The notes: generated by a model not told the origin, from the letters alone. A DNA stretch of 64,000 bases from Xylaria sp. FL1777 (GCA_022578965.1 MU400623.1:62001-126000), one strand, 5' to 3'; numbered from the stretch's first letter, positions 13,246-25,056 are shown. Numbers and translations are program-made.

Positions 13246-15322
13246 ATGGATCACAATATGATGAATGCACAGATGGGTCAAGCATCGTTCTTCTACTATA
13301 CCCCAGATCCTAATCCAGAGAACCGACAACACGGGCATTTCAGCCAGCACCCAGGCTTCCAGCAGATGCAACCACAGATGCAACCGCAGATGTATCCCAT
13401 GGTCCCGACGCTTCCCTCGACACCGATCTACTCGCGCCCGAACTCATCATCCTCACAAGCTATCCCCGCTAAGATGTTCGCTACGATTCCCAGTAACGTG
13501 TCGCCGCAGAGACCGAATACCTTCATGGTCAACCACCCAGGAAAGCTCATGCTAGAGACGGATATCTGTGACAACGACGCTTTCTACTATCCGGCCACAC
13601 CGCCTCTATCGACGTCAGGCAGCTCAATGGGCAGCCCTGCCCACATGCAGGATGTTTTGTCTACACCATTAAATCCTATGTTCTCAGGTCTCGATGGCCT
13701 GGAGATGATTAAGGCCGACGACGAAACAGCATCCAAGTCTCTGGAGAATATGGACTGGGCTAACTACAACTCACCAGTAACACCTGGTAAGCTAGAACCT
13801 CTCGCAATTGTTGTCATCGCATTATGGAGTTGATTATTATCGACGACTCATCGTCGTCACATTTGGATGATGAATAGAACGTGGTTGTATAAGTGGAATG
13901 TTCGATTGTCGGGATTTAAAAGTGGTCAGCTTGTACCAGCGACATTCATTGTCAGCGAGCGGAGCGATGATGAGTCGGTGGATTGAAAGTGGTTCTAAAT
14001 CTGTTGATGAAAATGGAAGATCAGGACATAGGCTAACTAGTCGTGCTGCAGTGTACCTACAGCATCTACAGGTACCTCAGACAGGGAAGGGTATTTCGCT
14101 TAGCGCCGACCTTCCCGGCGACCTTCCCGTCGCATCCCCTATCAACAACCACAACCACAACCACCACAACTCCTGCACCACTCCCACCAACCTCTCCTTT
14201 GCCGAGAGCACAGCTTCCTACGCGGCACCATCATCGTCCTCGTCATCAACAGTCTCGTGTCCCTCGCTTTCACCGTCACCGTCGCCCAACTGTGACCAGG
14301 ACATTGATTTCTGCGACCCCCGCAATCTGACAGTGGGCGGCGCCGCTAACCCAACTCTGGCTCCTGAATTCTCGTCCCCTGTCGCTCTTGAAGAATTCAG
14401 GGGTGCGACCTCAGCCAAGGACAACGCACTCGCCGTGTCCTTTGAGTTCAATCCTGCTGCGCACCACGGCCTCCCTGCCTTTGACGACATTTCCGATCTG
14501 GAATCTGAGGACGACTTTGTGAACCGCCTGGTCAATCTTGGTGAGCAGCCATCTGCTGAAGTCAAGCGGCCGCGCTCTGCGACTTGCTCAACGACCTTAT
14601 CTCTTGGCCAAGACTCATTCCTCGTCGACGGTGGCTTTGACTGCGAAGACGTAACGTCTGGCGCTGTGACTGGAGTGCCGAGCCCTGCTTCGTTATTCGA
14701 CTCAGACGATCACCAGGATAAGAAGTTGAAGAAGTCCAAGAAAGAATCCCGTAGATCCGTGCCCATCATGAACATCGCTGCTGCAGCCACCGAATCGACA
14801 TCTGGACAGGAGCAGCAACAGGAGACCTCTGCACAGAACGAGTCAACCAATCCTGTTGATACTGTTGCCAGCGACAGTTCTGACCCTACCCCTGCTCCTA
14901 TTCCTGCTCCAGCCAATCGCCGTGGTCGCAAGCAGTCCCTGACTGAGGATCCTAGTAAGACATTTGTCTGCGAATTGTGCAACCGACGGTTCCGACGCCA
15001 GGAACATCTGAAACGTCACTACCGTTCCCTTCACACCCAGGACAAGCCTTTCGAGTGCAACGAATGTGGCAAGAAGTTTTCTCGTAGTGACAACTTGGCT
15101 CAGCATGCGCGGACCCATGGAAGTGGTGCCATTGTCATGAATCTTCTCGATGGGAGTGAAGAAGGTATTGACATGATTGCACCTGCTGATGCTGAATATC
15201 ATAATTTCGGCAAAGTCCTCTTCCAAGTTGCATCTGAAGTCCCTGGCAGCGGCAGTGATTTCTCGTCTGATGACTCCCAAAGCGAAACTAACGGCAAGAA
15301 GAAGCGTAAGCGGTCTGAGTAA
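13246..15322 (+). CDS. MSN2: C2H2 zinc-finger stress-response transcription factor (Msn2/Msn4/Seb1 type)
   Basis: Nuclear regulator of the general stress response in ascomycetes, binding AGGGG elements. Two exons are read: 13246-13786 and 14085-15322, joined in phase 1, giving about 592 residues. An alternative acceptor at 14051 would add 11 residues and lies closer to a CTAAC branch site at about 14034. The N-terminal half is rich in Q, M, P and S; the middle is Ser/Asp-rich with His-Asn runs. The C-terminus carries two adjacent C2H2 fingers (about 14966-15115): CELC followed by H-x4-H, then CNEC followed by H-x3-H, with finger-helix residues RRQEHLKR and SRSDNLAQ typical of the family. The tail ends in a basic KKKRKRSE stretch. 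The start is the first ATG of the open frame. Family assignment is strong; the exact intron acceptor is not. Confidence 0.85.
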
Positions 15323-16742
15323 TTCGTGGACCAGCACGTTGACTTCATGGTCTATACCATCTAACGACATTACGATTTCTTCTGCATACCAACACCCACC
15401 CCGCTAGTTTCACGCGGATCGTTCACTGGGACTAAAGGACTTCATCGGCGGCTTGATTTGAATCGGACCATGGCGAAAGGCTTCACACCTAGAGGACTCA
15501 AAAAAGTTATATATTGATTTTCCAGCATTATGCCCTCGTGTATCAACATGGCAACACGTACAAAGCCTCTCTCACGACGAACAAAAGGGACACAGGCGAT
15601 TTGACAGTACAGTATAGGAACGGTCGGGATTTTATCTATGGTTGGCAAGGCGTGGAACGGTGGGCTCTACATAGAACATTTGTGAATTTCTGCCTCGGAA
15701 GGCCTACGACAGTCACGCTCACCATTTCGGCGGCTTCCCATTCTTTACCCTCGTTGTAATGCCTCGAGCAGACGGAGCAGCGCAGCCGCTCTGACTCGAG
15801 AACCAAGTTTCCCCTTGGGATGCCTTGCATCCCCCGGAAGGGAGGATCTTGCAAACCCATTGTGCTTAGTTTTGCTTCCTGTTTCCACTGCCTTTTTCTG
15901 TAATGAGTATCGCAAAGTGCCGGACATTTGGGACAGCTCTCAGACAACCTTTGTACAGATAGCGGGATTTTCACAGAAGTTTATGGCTGCCAACCAATCT
16001 CATCAAATTGGACTTGTTAAGTTATGTGTTTGTGTGTTTACGTGTGAACAAACTTATTGTGACCAGGTTTTCTACTGAGTCTTGGTGAGCACCAACTATA
16101 CGGTAGGTGGGAACAGGTAGTATGCTGTAGACAGTAGATGTCGTTCCTAGCTTCCGGGATGTATACTATGTCTACTGCCAGAGATTATCTTCTGACCTCT
16201 ACAACCATTAGACACATAAGCTAGGCGGAGCTACCTAGCTAACACCAGTATATCCAAAACCTCCGGACATATGTCGGGAAACATTGCTTGCAACGGTGCT
16301 CCCTGCTTCGCTTGTACTATAGCCAGATATACACTATCGAAAAGCAGTAAAATAGTCATTCAAAAATGCACAACTATTTTGTGCTATTTCTTCAGGTCGA
16401 GTTGGTTCTGTTGCTAAGGTACATAGTATGCAGTTCTATCGTGCGAGGATATGATGATAGTGGGACCTGATCAAACGCCTAGATTAACGCTAAAGAACAC
16501 CAAATCCCGCCGCCGATAATTTCATTCTTAGACCAGACTAATTACACACCACTCTGGACAGGTAATACGAAATTGCTTGCGCATAATGAAAGAAGACCCA
16601 TCGGCCCGTCTGGCTGAATCTATACTACCTATAAGATCAAGAACACTGTGTAACGCCCGGGGTTATAGATCACGATTCCCACCGTCTGTTATTGCTCATC
16701 AAAGTCTTGGTCCGGCTACGAGCCCCCGGCCCCCGTCTCTCT
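15323..16742. other. Intergenic, 3' region of MSN2-like gene and DPH6 promoter
   Basis: No supported gene in 1.4 kb. Short frames near 15.5-16.1 kb overlap on both strands with no family resemblance. The first part probably includes the 3' untranslated region of the zinc-finger gene. Confidence 0.5.
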
Positions 16743-19685
16743 ATGGCAGCGGCTGCGGCACAAGAGTCTCTATCTGTCATTGCGCTGGTATCCGGTGGCA
16801 AGGATAGTTTTTATTCCGTCCTCCATTGTCAGGCCAACGGTCATCGCGTCGTGGCACTGGCAAATCTCTATCCGCCCCGAACAGCTGGAGAAACCAACCC
16901 AGGCGCAGAACAACATCAAACACCGGCCCGAGTGGGTGGCACACACGGTGGAAACGATGGTGACGATGACGGCGAGACGGATCTGAACAGTTTCATGTAC
17001 CAGACCGTGGGCCATCAGATAATTCCCTTGTACGCACGGGCTACAGGTTTGCCACTATATCGCCAGCCCATCGTGGGTACGGCGGTCCACCACGGCGTGA
17101 GCTACGAGAACCCTCGCCATGGCGCGAAGATACTAGCGGCATCAAACGGTGAGACGCTCAGGCCGTCAGATGACCAGCTCTCGCCAGCCACCCGCGATCT
17201 ACCAGGATGCGCTAAGCGGGAAGCTGACGAGGGGAGAGAGCACGGACTGAAGCAGGAGCTAGAGCTAAAGCTAGATCCAGATCCAGAGCCAGAGCCAGAG
17301 CCAGAGGACGAGACCGAATCCTTAGTTCCGTTATTGCGCGCTGTCCTCAAGGCGCATCCCGAGGCCAACGCTCTGTGCACGGGCGCCATCTTATCGACGT
17401 ACCAGCGCACGAGAGTCGAGTCCGTTGCCCTGCGCTTAGGCTTAGTGCCTCTGTCATACCTATGGCAGTTCACCGAGCTGCCAACTACGGTACCTAGCAG
17501 CCGGTATGACCAAGATATCAGCTTAGCAGAGCGTGTCACGCGGAGTGCTCGGGATAACAAGCAACGCGCAAGGAAAAGAGCGCAAAAACCTGCCCGAGAC
17601 GATGCTCAGCTCCTGCGTGACATGGCCGCTGTAGGTCTCGAGACTCGCATAGTGAAAGTCGCAAGTGCGGGACTCGAAGAGGACTTCCTCTGGGAGAACG
17701 TCGCGAGCGAGGCGGGAGTGCAGCGCGTTGAGCGCGCCATGCGCCGCTTCGGCGCCGCTGGTGGCCGGGGTTCCATACTCGGTGAGGGTGGTGAGTTTGA
17801 GACACTCGTTGTAGACGGCCCGCCTTCCCTCTTTAGAGGTCGCATTGTCGTGTCAGACGGCGATAGACGCGTCATCCGCGAAGGAGGCGGTTGCGCGTGG
17901 CTGAGCTTTCGCCGCGCGGATGTCGTGCTGAAGGATCAGCTGGAACAGGCGGATGAATTGCACAACACAGTAGACGTCCGAATCCCAGAACTACTCGACC
18001 CTATATTTGAGGACGCATTACAATGCTTACTCGCCTTTGCAGCCGGAGATATACGTGGGCCAGCGTTTGTCAACCTGTCATCATGCGATGACAATACAAA
18101 GCCCACTGTCAATTCCAGTTCAAGTAGTAGCTCTTACTCCATTACAGCGAGGAACTTGCCGAGGTGTGAACTGCCGCTGTCACCGCAATCCTCCTTGTCG
18201 CAGGAATGGTGTTATCTTGGTACCGATGGGGCCGAATCCCTCGCCATCGAGCAGCAAACAGTCAGCATCGTGGACCAAATCCGTCGCCGCTTAGATGAGC
18301 ACGCCATTCCCGCTACCGCGATCACAAACTCCGTGATTGCGCTACGGCGCATGTCAGATTTCCCGCTCGTCAATAAGCACTATGGCTCGTTATTCCGCAA
18401 GCCTAACCCACCATCTCGGGTCACTATATCATGCGGAGGCGAGCTCCTACCCAAAGATGCTGCTATTGCGATATATCTAACAGTGCAGTTAGGCCTGCAG
18501 CCGCATGAAAGACGTGGACTCCATGTTCAGTCACGGTCGTATTGGGCCCCTGCTAACATTGGTCCGTATAGTCAAGCCATTGCATTTCCGCTCGTATCTC
18601 TGCCTATACCTGGGACTGTGAGCGGTGAGGACGGTGAAGATGATTACAAACCACATCAGCAATCTTATGTGGCGAGCTCACCCCTCGCCGTATCCATAGC
18701 TGGCCAGATCCCCCTTGTCCCCGCCTCTATGGCTCTACCCTCCTCCTCAACATCACACTATGTCGAGCTGCAAATTACCCTGGCACTACAGCACCTCTGG
18801 CGTGTTGGCGTCGAGATGCAGGTCCGTTGGTGGACAAGCGCCGTAGCCTACTTCCCCGCTGCATCGTCTACCGATACCATGCAACGTCAGGCACTGCTTG
18901 CCGCGACGGCATGGAAAGCGGCTCACCTGTGGCCTGACCTGGACAGTGAGGACGACAGCGATGAAAATGACGTAAGTGATGACGATGATAATACTGGCCC
19001 AGATATCTGGGACCGGCGGTATAACGCCGCGTTCGTGACGTACGGTGGCGGCGACGAAGAGGAATCCTTCCCGCTGTCTCTCCCAAATTGGAGTGTTCTG
19101 AAAGGATCAGACGTACATGACGATGATTATGATGATAAAGATGGGGCGAAGGTGCGGCTGAAAACCAAACTCGCAAGAATTCCCTTCTTTTTCGCCGCCG
19201 AGGTGGAGGAGCTTCCGCGCCAGGCTGGCGTCGAGTGGCATGCGCACTTGGGGCTCGCAGAGCTGCAGCCGGGATGTGTTCCGCTGTTCTCCGCCGTCGG
19301 TGACAGGATCTCTTCTGAAACTGGTCTGCTTGAGGTAAACCTCCATCACGTTTTCGTCGACGCGGGAGAGGCGGTGTTCGCGCAGACAACCGCTGTCCTG
19401 CGCCCGCCTGTCGACCATGACAAGAGTCAGAGGACGTTGATTTCCACAAACGTGCTTCGTGGTGTCTTCGCTGCTGTAGCCGCGTCGCTTAGAGAGCTCC
19501 TGAATTTGCCGTCATATCCGTCCATCAAGCCGAAAATCACATATACTGAAGCTGTTCAGCTCGGTGAGGATGATGATCTCAAGGAGATAGGGGCGCTTAT
19601 TCCGTGCCGCTCGCTCTGGGACTCGCGAGGCTGCCCGCTAAGTGCTGTATCTATTTTTGAGACGAGAGTAGCCAAAGCGAAATAG
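16743..19685 (+). CDS. DPH6: Diphthine--ammonia ligase (Dph6), ATP-binding domain plus RidA-like domains
   Basis: Catalyses the last step of diphthamide synthesis on translation elongation factor 2 in the cytosol: ATP-dependent amidation of diphthine. One intronless frame of 980 residues is read from the ATG at 16743; the frame is open further upstream but without an ATG. The N-terminus has the P-loop-like SGGKDSF motif (about residues 17-23) of the adenine nucleotide alpha-hydrolase fold, then MYQTVGHQ and PLYRQPIVG as in eukaryotic Dph6. The C-terminal half has two RidA/YjgF-like domains; the second contains IGPYSQAI. This fused layout is that of yeast YLR143W. Several low-complexity inserts are present: a PEPEPEPE run encoded by a GAGCCA hexanucleotide repeat (17276-17306) and Asp-rich loops at about 18950-19130. 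It is longer than yeast Dph6 mainly through these inserts. Confidence 0.85.
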   Translation: MAAAAAQESLSVIALVSGGKDSFYSVLHCQANGHRVVALANLYPPRTAGETNPGAEQHQTPARVGGTHGGNDGDDDGETDLNSFMYQTVGHQIIPLYARATGLPLYRQPIVGTAVHHGVSYENPRHGAKILAASNGETLRPSDDQLSPATRDLPGCAKREADEGREHGLKQELELKLDPDPEPEPEPEDETESLVPLLRAVLKAHPEANALCTGAILSTYQRTRVESVALRLGLVPLSYLWQFTELPTTVPSSRYDQDISLAERVTRSARDNKQRARKRAQKPARDDAQLLRDMAAVGLETRIVKVASAGLEEDFLWENVASEAGVQRVERAMRRFGAAGGRGSILGEGGEFETLVVDGPPSLFRGRIVVSDGDRRVIREGGGCAWLSFRRADVVLKDQLEQADELHNTVDVRIPELLDPIFEDALQCLLAFAAGDIRGPAFVNLSSCDDNTKPTVNSSSSSSSYSITARNLPRCELPLSPQSSLSQEWCYLGTDGAESLAIEQQTVSIVDQIRRRLDEHAIPATAITNSVIALRRMSDFPLVNKHYGSLFRKPNPPSRVTISCGGELLPKDAAIAIYLTVQLGLQPHERRGLHVQSRSYWAPANIGPYSQAIAFPLVSLPIPGTVSGEDGEDDYKPHQQSYVASSPLAVSIAGQIPLVPASMALPSSSTSHYVELQITLALQHLWRVGVEMQVRWWTSAVAYFPAASSTDTMQRQALLAATAWKAAHLWPDLDSEDDSDENDVSDDDDNTGPDIWDRRYNAAFVTYGGGDEEESFPLSLPNWSVLKGSDVHDDDYDDKDGAKVRLKTKLARIPFFFAAEVEELPRQAGVEWHAHLGLAELQPGCVPLFSAVGDRISSETGLLEVNLHHVFVDAGEAVFAQTTAVLRPPVDHDKSQRTLISTNVLRGVFAAVAASLRELLNLPSYPSIKPKITYTEAVQLGEDDDLKEIGALIPCRSLWDSRGCPLSAVSIFETRVAKAK
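17276..17306 (+). repeat. In-frame GA(T/G)CCA hexanucleotide repeat
   Basis: Five copies of GATCCA/GAGCCA inside the DPH6 gene encode alternating Asp/Glu-Pro. The run sits between the ATP-binding motifs, in a region with no family conservation. Confidence 0.75.
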
Positions 19686-21433
19686 GTGCAAATTATTACA
19701 CGCCTCGCCACGTCTTTCTCTTCTATTGTATCGTCAATCTGAAAACAAGCGATGACAGTAGAATGAATAGACTCGGAAAAACTTTGGCAATATTGTTCGT
19801 ACAGCTTATATCCCACATCAGTCATGCGCTGAGTTTGACTGGCGAGTAGATGATACAGCCTGCCTTCATAATATATAGGTCTCGAATTCCTATCTTGCTC
19901 TTGCATCTCCATATATCAAGGATTAATATGAACTGGTGGATGTAGTCTAGAGTTCATCTACGCAAGGTTAGAACTGCCTCGAGTATTCTGGCAAAGATAC
20001 ACCTCCGTTTGGCCAAGTCGCGCCAGCTTCATTTGCTGCTTTGTTCGTCATTAGGGTTATCACACTCCAGATGAACCCCAATCCACATTCAAATACTACG
20101 AGGATCTCGACACCGATACCTTCCTACCTAGCCGGCACTATCAATAACTTTTGCCGAGGTCTTTAGTGGCGGAATCGTAACTACTGGCGTGAGTTTTGCA
20201 CGAAGCGACCCTTAATCACGACCAAAGCAGACATCGTCTTAAAGGAAGATATGACCATATTCGATGTTATATTGCTCTAGCGAAGCACCAACTTCGGCGC
20301 TATCCCTCGTCTTCTGATATTCTGGTCGGCAAAGACTTGAGAGAATACTTCATAAAGTGGTAGATGTGACAGAACCTATACTAGAGAGTATCGGATATGA
20401 GGTATCCAAAGAAGGCAATGATTTGACGGAAATAATAGCTCCATGATGAGGGCGTTTCACTCGATAGTTCTTGCTCTTCGTCGCCCAGTACCTAACAATA
20501 CAGCGTCCGCGAATGTTTCAGGGGTATACGTGTAGCACGAGGTTTCTAGCCTGCCCCTTTGATTGAAACCCCATGGATCTGACGGTACCGTCTATTACAG
20601 TAATGTATACCGTAGTACGAGGGAGCAAAGAGGCCTGTCCAAACAGCCCAGCATTCACTCCTCTTCGAATTAGTATCCAGTGGGACTTTCAGCGGCTGGA
20701 AAATACTTCGTTGAGATTTCGAGAACGCCATTATGAGCTCAGTGCTCCACGCGGTGACGGTGTGTGTAACTCTTGCTGGGGCTCCTGTGGTGGCAAGTCG
20801 GTGTACTGTAGATTGCATCGGACATTTCTGCTGTGGCGTCTAAGTATAGCATTAATCCGGCGGATATCCCGCTGGAGTTGATCAAGCTATGATGGCGTCA
20901 GCATCGGACATTGAAGTCATCCTTAAAAGCTCGTATTCACTCGACTCGTGGAACGTTACTATCATCTATCGCCAAGGGTCTAACTAGAGAAATCCAGTTG
21001 AAGGCAAATTTACATAATAATCTCTCTAGTAAAGTCAGCTTAAAGAGCTACTCATTTCCGCGGCTATAAGCATCTGGCGATTTCAAGATTCGAATTGTCG
21101 AATCAGACTGGCATGGTAACATTACTAGATTTACCCTCAGAACATGATTGTAACTGGTTATCTAACCTCCCCGTTTCGCATTAGGCAGGTGAAAGCACCT
21201 AGGTATCTGACGTTGAGGGGAGGGGAACGCCCTCATCCCATCACTCTAGAGACCTGGATAGATCCCCGATACGATAATAATAATAATAGTGCTAGATACA
21301 GCTCAGCCTATCATGGCGTATATAAACGTCTGGCGCATCTTAATTTCCCTGAATAGATCATTGAGTTCGCTACCGAGGAAGTACAGTGTGCGGCCCTTTG
21401 CGGACCTGAAGTTTTCGCTAGCTAGCAAGCAGG
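19686..21433. other. Intergenic, no supported gene
   Basis: 1.75 kb between DPH6 and the lyase gene. A 102-codon frame at 20573-20881 overlaps a 90-codon frame on the other strand; neither resembles a known family. A run of AATAATAATAAT lies near 21280. The last few hundred bases should hold the lyase promoter. Confidence 0.5.
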
Positions 21434-22207
21434 ATGCTGTCCCACGCCATCACTCACCTTGTCTACGCATTGAGTGCCGCGGCTACCGTGCAAGCCACGC
21501 AGATCTTCAGCAACACGGGCACCATGTCTGGGTGGGACGCCTATACTCACGAGGACAAAGGCACAGTGCAAGAAGTCACGAACGTAGTCTACAAAGGCAA
21601 CACGGCGCTGAAGATGACGCAGGTGTATGACCCCAGCTGGACGGGGCGCTACCACTCGGAGGCGGTCAAGTACGACGTGTACAAGAAGGGCGACACGGGG
21701 TTCTACGGGTTCGCGTTCCGGCTGCAGCAGGACTGGCAGTTCTCGCCGGCGCAGAGCTACAACCTGGCGCAGTTCATCGCCGACTTCACGGACCTCGGCT
21801 GCGAGGAGACGTACATGCCGTCGACGCTGGTGTGGATCGAGGGCGACCAGCTCGCCACGCGCGTCAAGTACGGCGAGGTGTGCCCGACGTCCCAGCAGAT
21901 CACGCGCAGCTTCAAGAACCTGCAGACGGTGACGGCCGGCGTGTGGCACCGCGTCGAGCTCCAGGTCGACTGGCAGAGCGACGACACGGGCTACTTCAAG
22001 ATGTGGTATGACGGCGTCAAGGTCACCGAGACGTACAACATCCCCACCAACGTCGGCGATGGACGGCCGTTCCAGTTCCGCGTCGGCCTCTACGCGAATG
22101 GATGGCACGACTCTGGCTATCAGGGAACGCAGCCCACTCGGCAGGTTTGGTACGATCAGATCGCTGCTGGTTCGGTGTTTGCGGACGCCAATCCGGATGC
22201 GTGGTGA
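21434..22207 (+). CDS. Secreted glucuronan lyase, polysaccharide lyase family 20
   Basis: Predicted extracellular endo-beta-1,4-glucuronan lyase, cleaving polyglucuronic acid by beta-elimination. The intronless frame of 257 residues starts at the ATG at 21434 with a signal peptide (about residues 1-21, ending near TVQA). The mature part resembles the Trichoderma glucuronan lyase family: WTGRYHSEAV, GFYGFAFRLQ, SYNLAQFIADF, GVWHRVELQVDW and WYDGVKV, consistent with a jelly-roll fold. Two cysteines (DLGCEE and GEVCPT) could form a disulfide. Length matches the roughly 240-260 residues of the family. The gene is much more GC-rich at third codon positions than its flanks, which also opens a 272-codon frame on the opposite strand. 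Family recognised by eye, so the PL20 label is likely but not proven. Confidence 0.75.
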   Translation: MLSHAITHLVYALSAAATVQATQIFSNTGTMSGWDAYTHEDKGTVQEVTNVVYKGNTALKMTQVYDPSWTGRYHSEAVKYDVYKKGDTGFYGFAFRLQQDWQFSPAQSYNLAQFIADFTDLGCEETYMPSTLVWIEGDQLATRVKYGEVCPTSQQITRSFKNLQTVTAGVWHRVELQVDWQSDDTGYFKMWYDGVKVTETYNIPTNVGDGRPFQFRVGLYANGWHDSGYQGTQPTRQVWYDQIAAGSVFADANPDAW

Positions 22208-23645
22208 TCTCGGTTCTTGGTTTGAGGTGGCGCGAGACACCGGCTTCTCGTTGGTATAGCAGTCTCCATCTTCAATACTACCGAATCATCCCAACATGTT
22301 CAAATACATCCCATCTGACCATACGTGATAACGTCTTTTGAGGCTCATAGCTCATATGCGAAGATGTGAAAAAAACTAAACTGGATAAGGAAATATGTGG
22401 TGGTGTGAGTACGTAGATAGTGTAATACTCACGACTAGGTTAGATGATAGTGGGCACCTGAACTATGGTGAGGTTATATCGTTTCAATGGTGATGGTAAG
22501 TTTATCTGAAATTAGATGTAAGTATGTTTATAAGATTATGCGGTATGAGTGAAGATGAGGGACAAGACAGGAACGACGTAAGACTTACAGAAAAAAGTCC
22601 CGTCCGTTTTTTGACAAGGTCCAAATAGTCTTATGATAGAAAATAACATTACAACACAATTATAAGTCCAACTGAACCCAGAAATATACTACGAGTTAAT
22701 AAATGACTTCTTTATTGAAAAATGATTTTTACTTATTTTTTTGCTTGTGATTGAGGAGAGATAAGTGACTTTGCGTGATGAAGACATTTCGGACTTTGGA
22801 AAACGCGGACCGGATTTTTTTCTAGCTACTGTACTTCTCCCTTGTAATTCATTTTAGACAACAGTACAGCTTCCCATCAAAACAACTACGAGCAGCCAGG
22901 AAATAGTAGTTATTTTGGACCTTACTACAATATGTATCATTCTGCTTTCATATAGACGAGATGGTTAGGTCTAACATCAAAGGTTTGGTATCCCCGGAAG
23001 TACCGCACACTATGAGCTGAGTCGGTCTTACTTTTGGCTTTTAGGTTGTGGTGGGAGGCTAAATCCAGGGGTATTAACAGTATTAATAGACATATAGCAA
23101 GCAATTCCCTGTTCAATACGCGCTGACCTGCTCCTTTGTAGAAGACAGAGAGAGGAGGATGGGAAATTTTAGTTATTTTGTCAAGACGCCGTCTACTCAG
23201 TTCAGTAAGAAGTTACTAAGAACGAAGTCTCCGCTAAGGCCGTCTTCGTCAATCACATGTAAAAGGTTTACATATGTACATAGGTACGCAGTAGATCCGG
23301 GCCACTTATCGATAGACCAGTGCGTCATAAGCTCACATATTCTGGGGTAAACAGGTGATGTTCCCGCGGACACTAACGCTAAATGGGACTGCGCATACCG
23401 AGCTTTAGTGACCCCGGCTTGTATCTTGAGCCGAGATGGTTCACATGTTTCTGGACTGCAACAACAACTGACACTTCTCCCCCTTCTACTCCCACAGCCT
23501 ATATGTTCATTCAATTGGATAGAACAACATCTCCCAATGGTCCGGTAAATACCTGTATACGTACCCCTTTCTTCCCGATCTGCACCTCGACCGAACGCGA
23601 CCGATCTGTCCTCTCTCCCGCAACCCCAAGAATAGCCGAGGCACA
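22208..23645. other. AT-rich intergenic region, no gene
   Basis: 1.4 kb of AT-rich sequence with no credible coding frame, particularly rich in A and T around 22.35-22.95 kb. It includes the lyase 3' end and the PMP24 promoter. Confidence 0.55.
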
Positions 23646-24685
23646 ATGACGTCCGCGTTACAGAGTATGAAGGTGCGTTGTTTTACGGCCGCTCCCTCTT
23701 CAACCGAGCAATTATACGAAAGGAAGCCTATGTAGACTATACAATAAAGAAGAGAATGAGAAGGGGGATCAAACTTACCGAGCGTTAAGAAAAGCAGCCG
23801 TCGCGAGAGAGAGAGGAGGGAGAGAAAGAAGATGGCAGAAAGGCTGAAAGGCTAACACACGATCCCGCAGGCCGCCATCGAGCGCGTGATCCTCGACCCG
23901 GCAAACCATGACCTGCTGGCCATATTAAAAGGCGCGCGCAATGGCGCAGTCTACGGCGCCAAGGTGCGCTTCCCGCACGCGCTCGTCATGGTCTTCCTCT
24001 TCCGCTCGGGCACCTTCCGGGACAAGGTCGATCTCGTCTTCCGCGCCACGCGAACCCACGCCCGCAACCTCGCCAAGTTCGCCACCATCTACAAGTTCAT
24101 GTGCTATGCGCTCAAGCACTACGGCCCCACGCCGGGGAAGGAGGGTGAGTTTTACATTACATATACCCCGCGAGAGTTTGTGGTTGCGCGCGCGCGCGCG
24201 TGTGTGTAGCGCAGAGCAGAGGGGAGTAAGAAGAATGACAGGGGGGAAGACTTGTGAGGTATATAGGACAGAAGCTAACAGCCATCCCTCTCTTTCCCCC
24301 ATAAACAGGTCCATACGACACACTCCTCGCCGGTCTGGTGGGCGGCTACTTCGTCTTCGGCAGGCGCTCGCGGCGATCCGGCAAGATCTCGAGCGTGAAC
24401 CAGCAGATCGTCATCTACGTCTTCGCGCGCGTAGTACTAGCCCTGGCGCGCCTGGCCGTGAAGCCCGGCCGCGGCCTCCCCCTGGTGTCGCGGGACGGGC
24501 CCTCGGCCCTCGTCAGCCACTACGCCTGGCCCGTCTTCGCCGCCGTCTCCTGGGGCATGGTCATGTTCCTCTTCCGGCACCACCCCGACGACCTGCAGCC
24601 CAGCCTGCGCTCCAGCATGAGCTATATCTACGTCCAGTCCAACGACTGGGACGGCCTCCGGAATTTCCTGTGGCATAACAAATAA
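23646..24685 (+). CDS. PMP24: Peroxisomal membrane protein 4 (PMP24/PXMP4, Tim17/22/23-related)
   Basis: Integral membrane protein of peroxisomes, related to the Tim17/Tim22/Tim23 fold. Three exons: 23646-23672, 23871-24144 and 24309-24685, giving 225 residues. Exon 1 is only nine codons. The first intron has a CTAAC branch at about 23852 and acceptor CGCAG; the second has donor GTGAGT and acceptor AACAG. Family features include LLAILKGARNG at the start, KVRFPHALVMVFLFRSG, then LLAGLVGGYFVFG and VNQQIVIYVFARV, ending with RHHPDDLQPSL and the DGLRNFLWHNK tail. Several hydrophobic segments support membrane insertion. Length matches the fungal family. Codon use is strongly GC-biased, unlike the flanks. 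Confidence 0.85.
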
Positions 24686-25056
24686 AGAAGCGACAGGGAG
24701 AAGAAGGCGGGAAAAGTGAAACGAATGAGACGTGTCCTATATGTATAGAGAAGGGAAAAGAGGACAGCAAATTCAAGGAACATCATATATGTTTCGTTGA
24801 CATGAGTGGCTCGTCATCTCCATTACTTGGCGTTCTGTTTTTTTTCAGGTGTATTCGGGTTTTTGCATACTAAACTTGAGCCTTTTTACATTTACATTTA
24901 CAGTGTGTAGAGTATACTGCCAAAGGTCCTAGAAAGGCGAGATGCGCTGGCTATTTATAGGAATTATATAAATACTTTAACTTTATTTTGTTTGGTTTCG
25001 CTCTAACTATGTCTATTTTGTGCCCATTTTCTTGGGGTTGTTTGCTATTTCTATTT

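Noticed and set aside
14843..15370. 175-codon minus-strand frame over the zinc fingers
   Set aside because: Shadow of the MSN2-like coding exon; no family resemblance.
16692..16742. Upstream extension of the DPH6 frame
   Set aside because: It would start at TTG; the ATG at 16743 places the SGGKDSF motif at the usual distance from the N-terminus.
21422..22240. 272-codon frame on the minus strand across the PL20 gene
   Set aside because: It mirrors the GC-rich third positions of the lyase on the other strand and has no family resemblance; the plus-strand product has a signal peptide and conserved motifs.
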